NCBI GenBank assembly: GCA_021647205.1
Contig: JAKIVD010000004.1
Coordinates: 62,001 to 126,000 of the forward strand
Source of the DNA: Bacteroidales bacterium
GTDB taxonomy: Bacteria; Bacteroidota; Bacteroidia; Bacteroidales; F082
Length of the DNA stretch: 64,000 bases
Reading direction: 5' to 3'
Positions 63,986-64,000 of this stretch are shown here, one piece after another (the first letter of the stretch is position 1; each line of letters begins with the position of its first letter). The notes below the pieces were generated by a model. It saw nothing but the letters and a program-made list of their open reading frames with translations. It had not been told where the DNA came from and did not search any database. The position numbers and the translations under genes are program-made.

Positions 63986-64000
63986 ATGTTACTCAATATA
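63986..64000 (+). CDS. start of a gene, presumably sufC, cut by window edge
   Basis: ATG TTA CTC AAT ATA gives MLLNI, an opening found in SufC ABC ATPases (ML-I-NL). Only five codons are inside. The identity is inferred mainly from the usual order sufB-sufC-sufD. Confidence 0.5.

Overview
The window comes from a Bacteroidota chromosome, probably a Bacteroidales-like environmental member. The evidence is: four proteins with type IX secretion (T9SS) C-terminal sorting domains; gldF/gldG gliding genes; a TonB-dependent receptor with a carboxypeptidase-like N-terminal extension; tandem DUF4136 lipoproteins; almost no Shine-Dalgarno sequences; and repeated promoters of the Bacteroidota type (-33 TTTG, -7 TAnnTTTGC). 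It looks like core chromosome with small accessory insertions. I see no prophage, integrative element, CRISPR array or complete insertion sequence.

Layout. 1-4.8 kb (minus): coaX, an outer-membrane protein, a TPR protein, lptC and a CNNM/CorC transporter cut by the window edge. 4.9-12.5 kb (plus): tRNA-Phe, DEAD-box helicase, phosphofructokinase, MscS channel, a beta-barrel protein and a large multi-repeat surface protein. 12.7-18.4 kb (minus): CPA2 antiporter, tsaB, and a TolC plus HlyD-type adaptor pair without a pump. 18.6-29.7 kb: M1 peptidase (T9SS cargo), an NhaA remnant, tRNA-Pro, a DUF1289 protein, a duplicated tetraheme cytochrome lipoprotein, a 1213-residue BNR/PKD T9SS protein, hemolysin III, and rluA-panB. 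29.8-39.3 kb (plus): TonB receptor, GMC oxidoreductase, geranylgeranyl-reductase-like flavoprotein, gldF-gldG-DUF4340. 39.6-43.7 kb (minus): gdhA, and a GT-C plus GT2 glycosyltransferase pair. 44-50.8 kb (plus): maeB, serine hydrolase, mdh, sirtuin, and a BNR protein with a shortened sorting domain. 50.8-58.9 kb: two DUF4136 lipoproteins, FKBP, recX, an FG-GAP T9SS protein, prfB with its programmed frameshift, arsC-like, fumC, a Y1-transposase relative and a double-CDGSH protein. 59-64 kb: GT39 plus a degenerate PHP-like membrane protein (minus), then sufB, a four-helix-bundle gene between tandem repeats, and the presumed start of sufC.

How genes work together: maeB, mdh and fumC cover malate/fumarate interconversion, with gdhA linking 2-oxoglutarate to glutamate. 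coaX and panB both serve coenzyme A synthesis. gldF/gldG are gliding/T9SS-associated and the window carries several T9SS cargo proteins. The most unusual points are the repeat-flanked gene between sufB and the presumed sufC, the fumC / apparently nucleophile-less Y1 transposase / CDGSH arrangement, the duplicated tetraheme cytochrome, and the degenerate PHP protein paired with a GT-C enzyme. No wholly new multi-gene system is demonstrated by the sequence alone.
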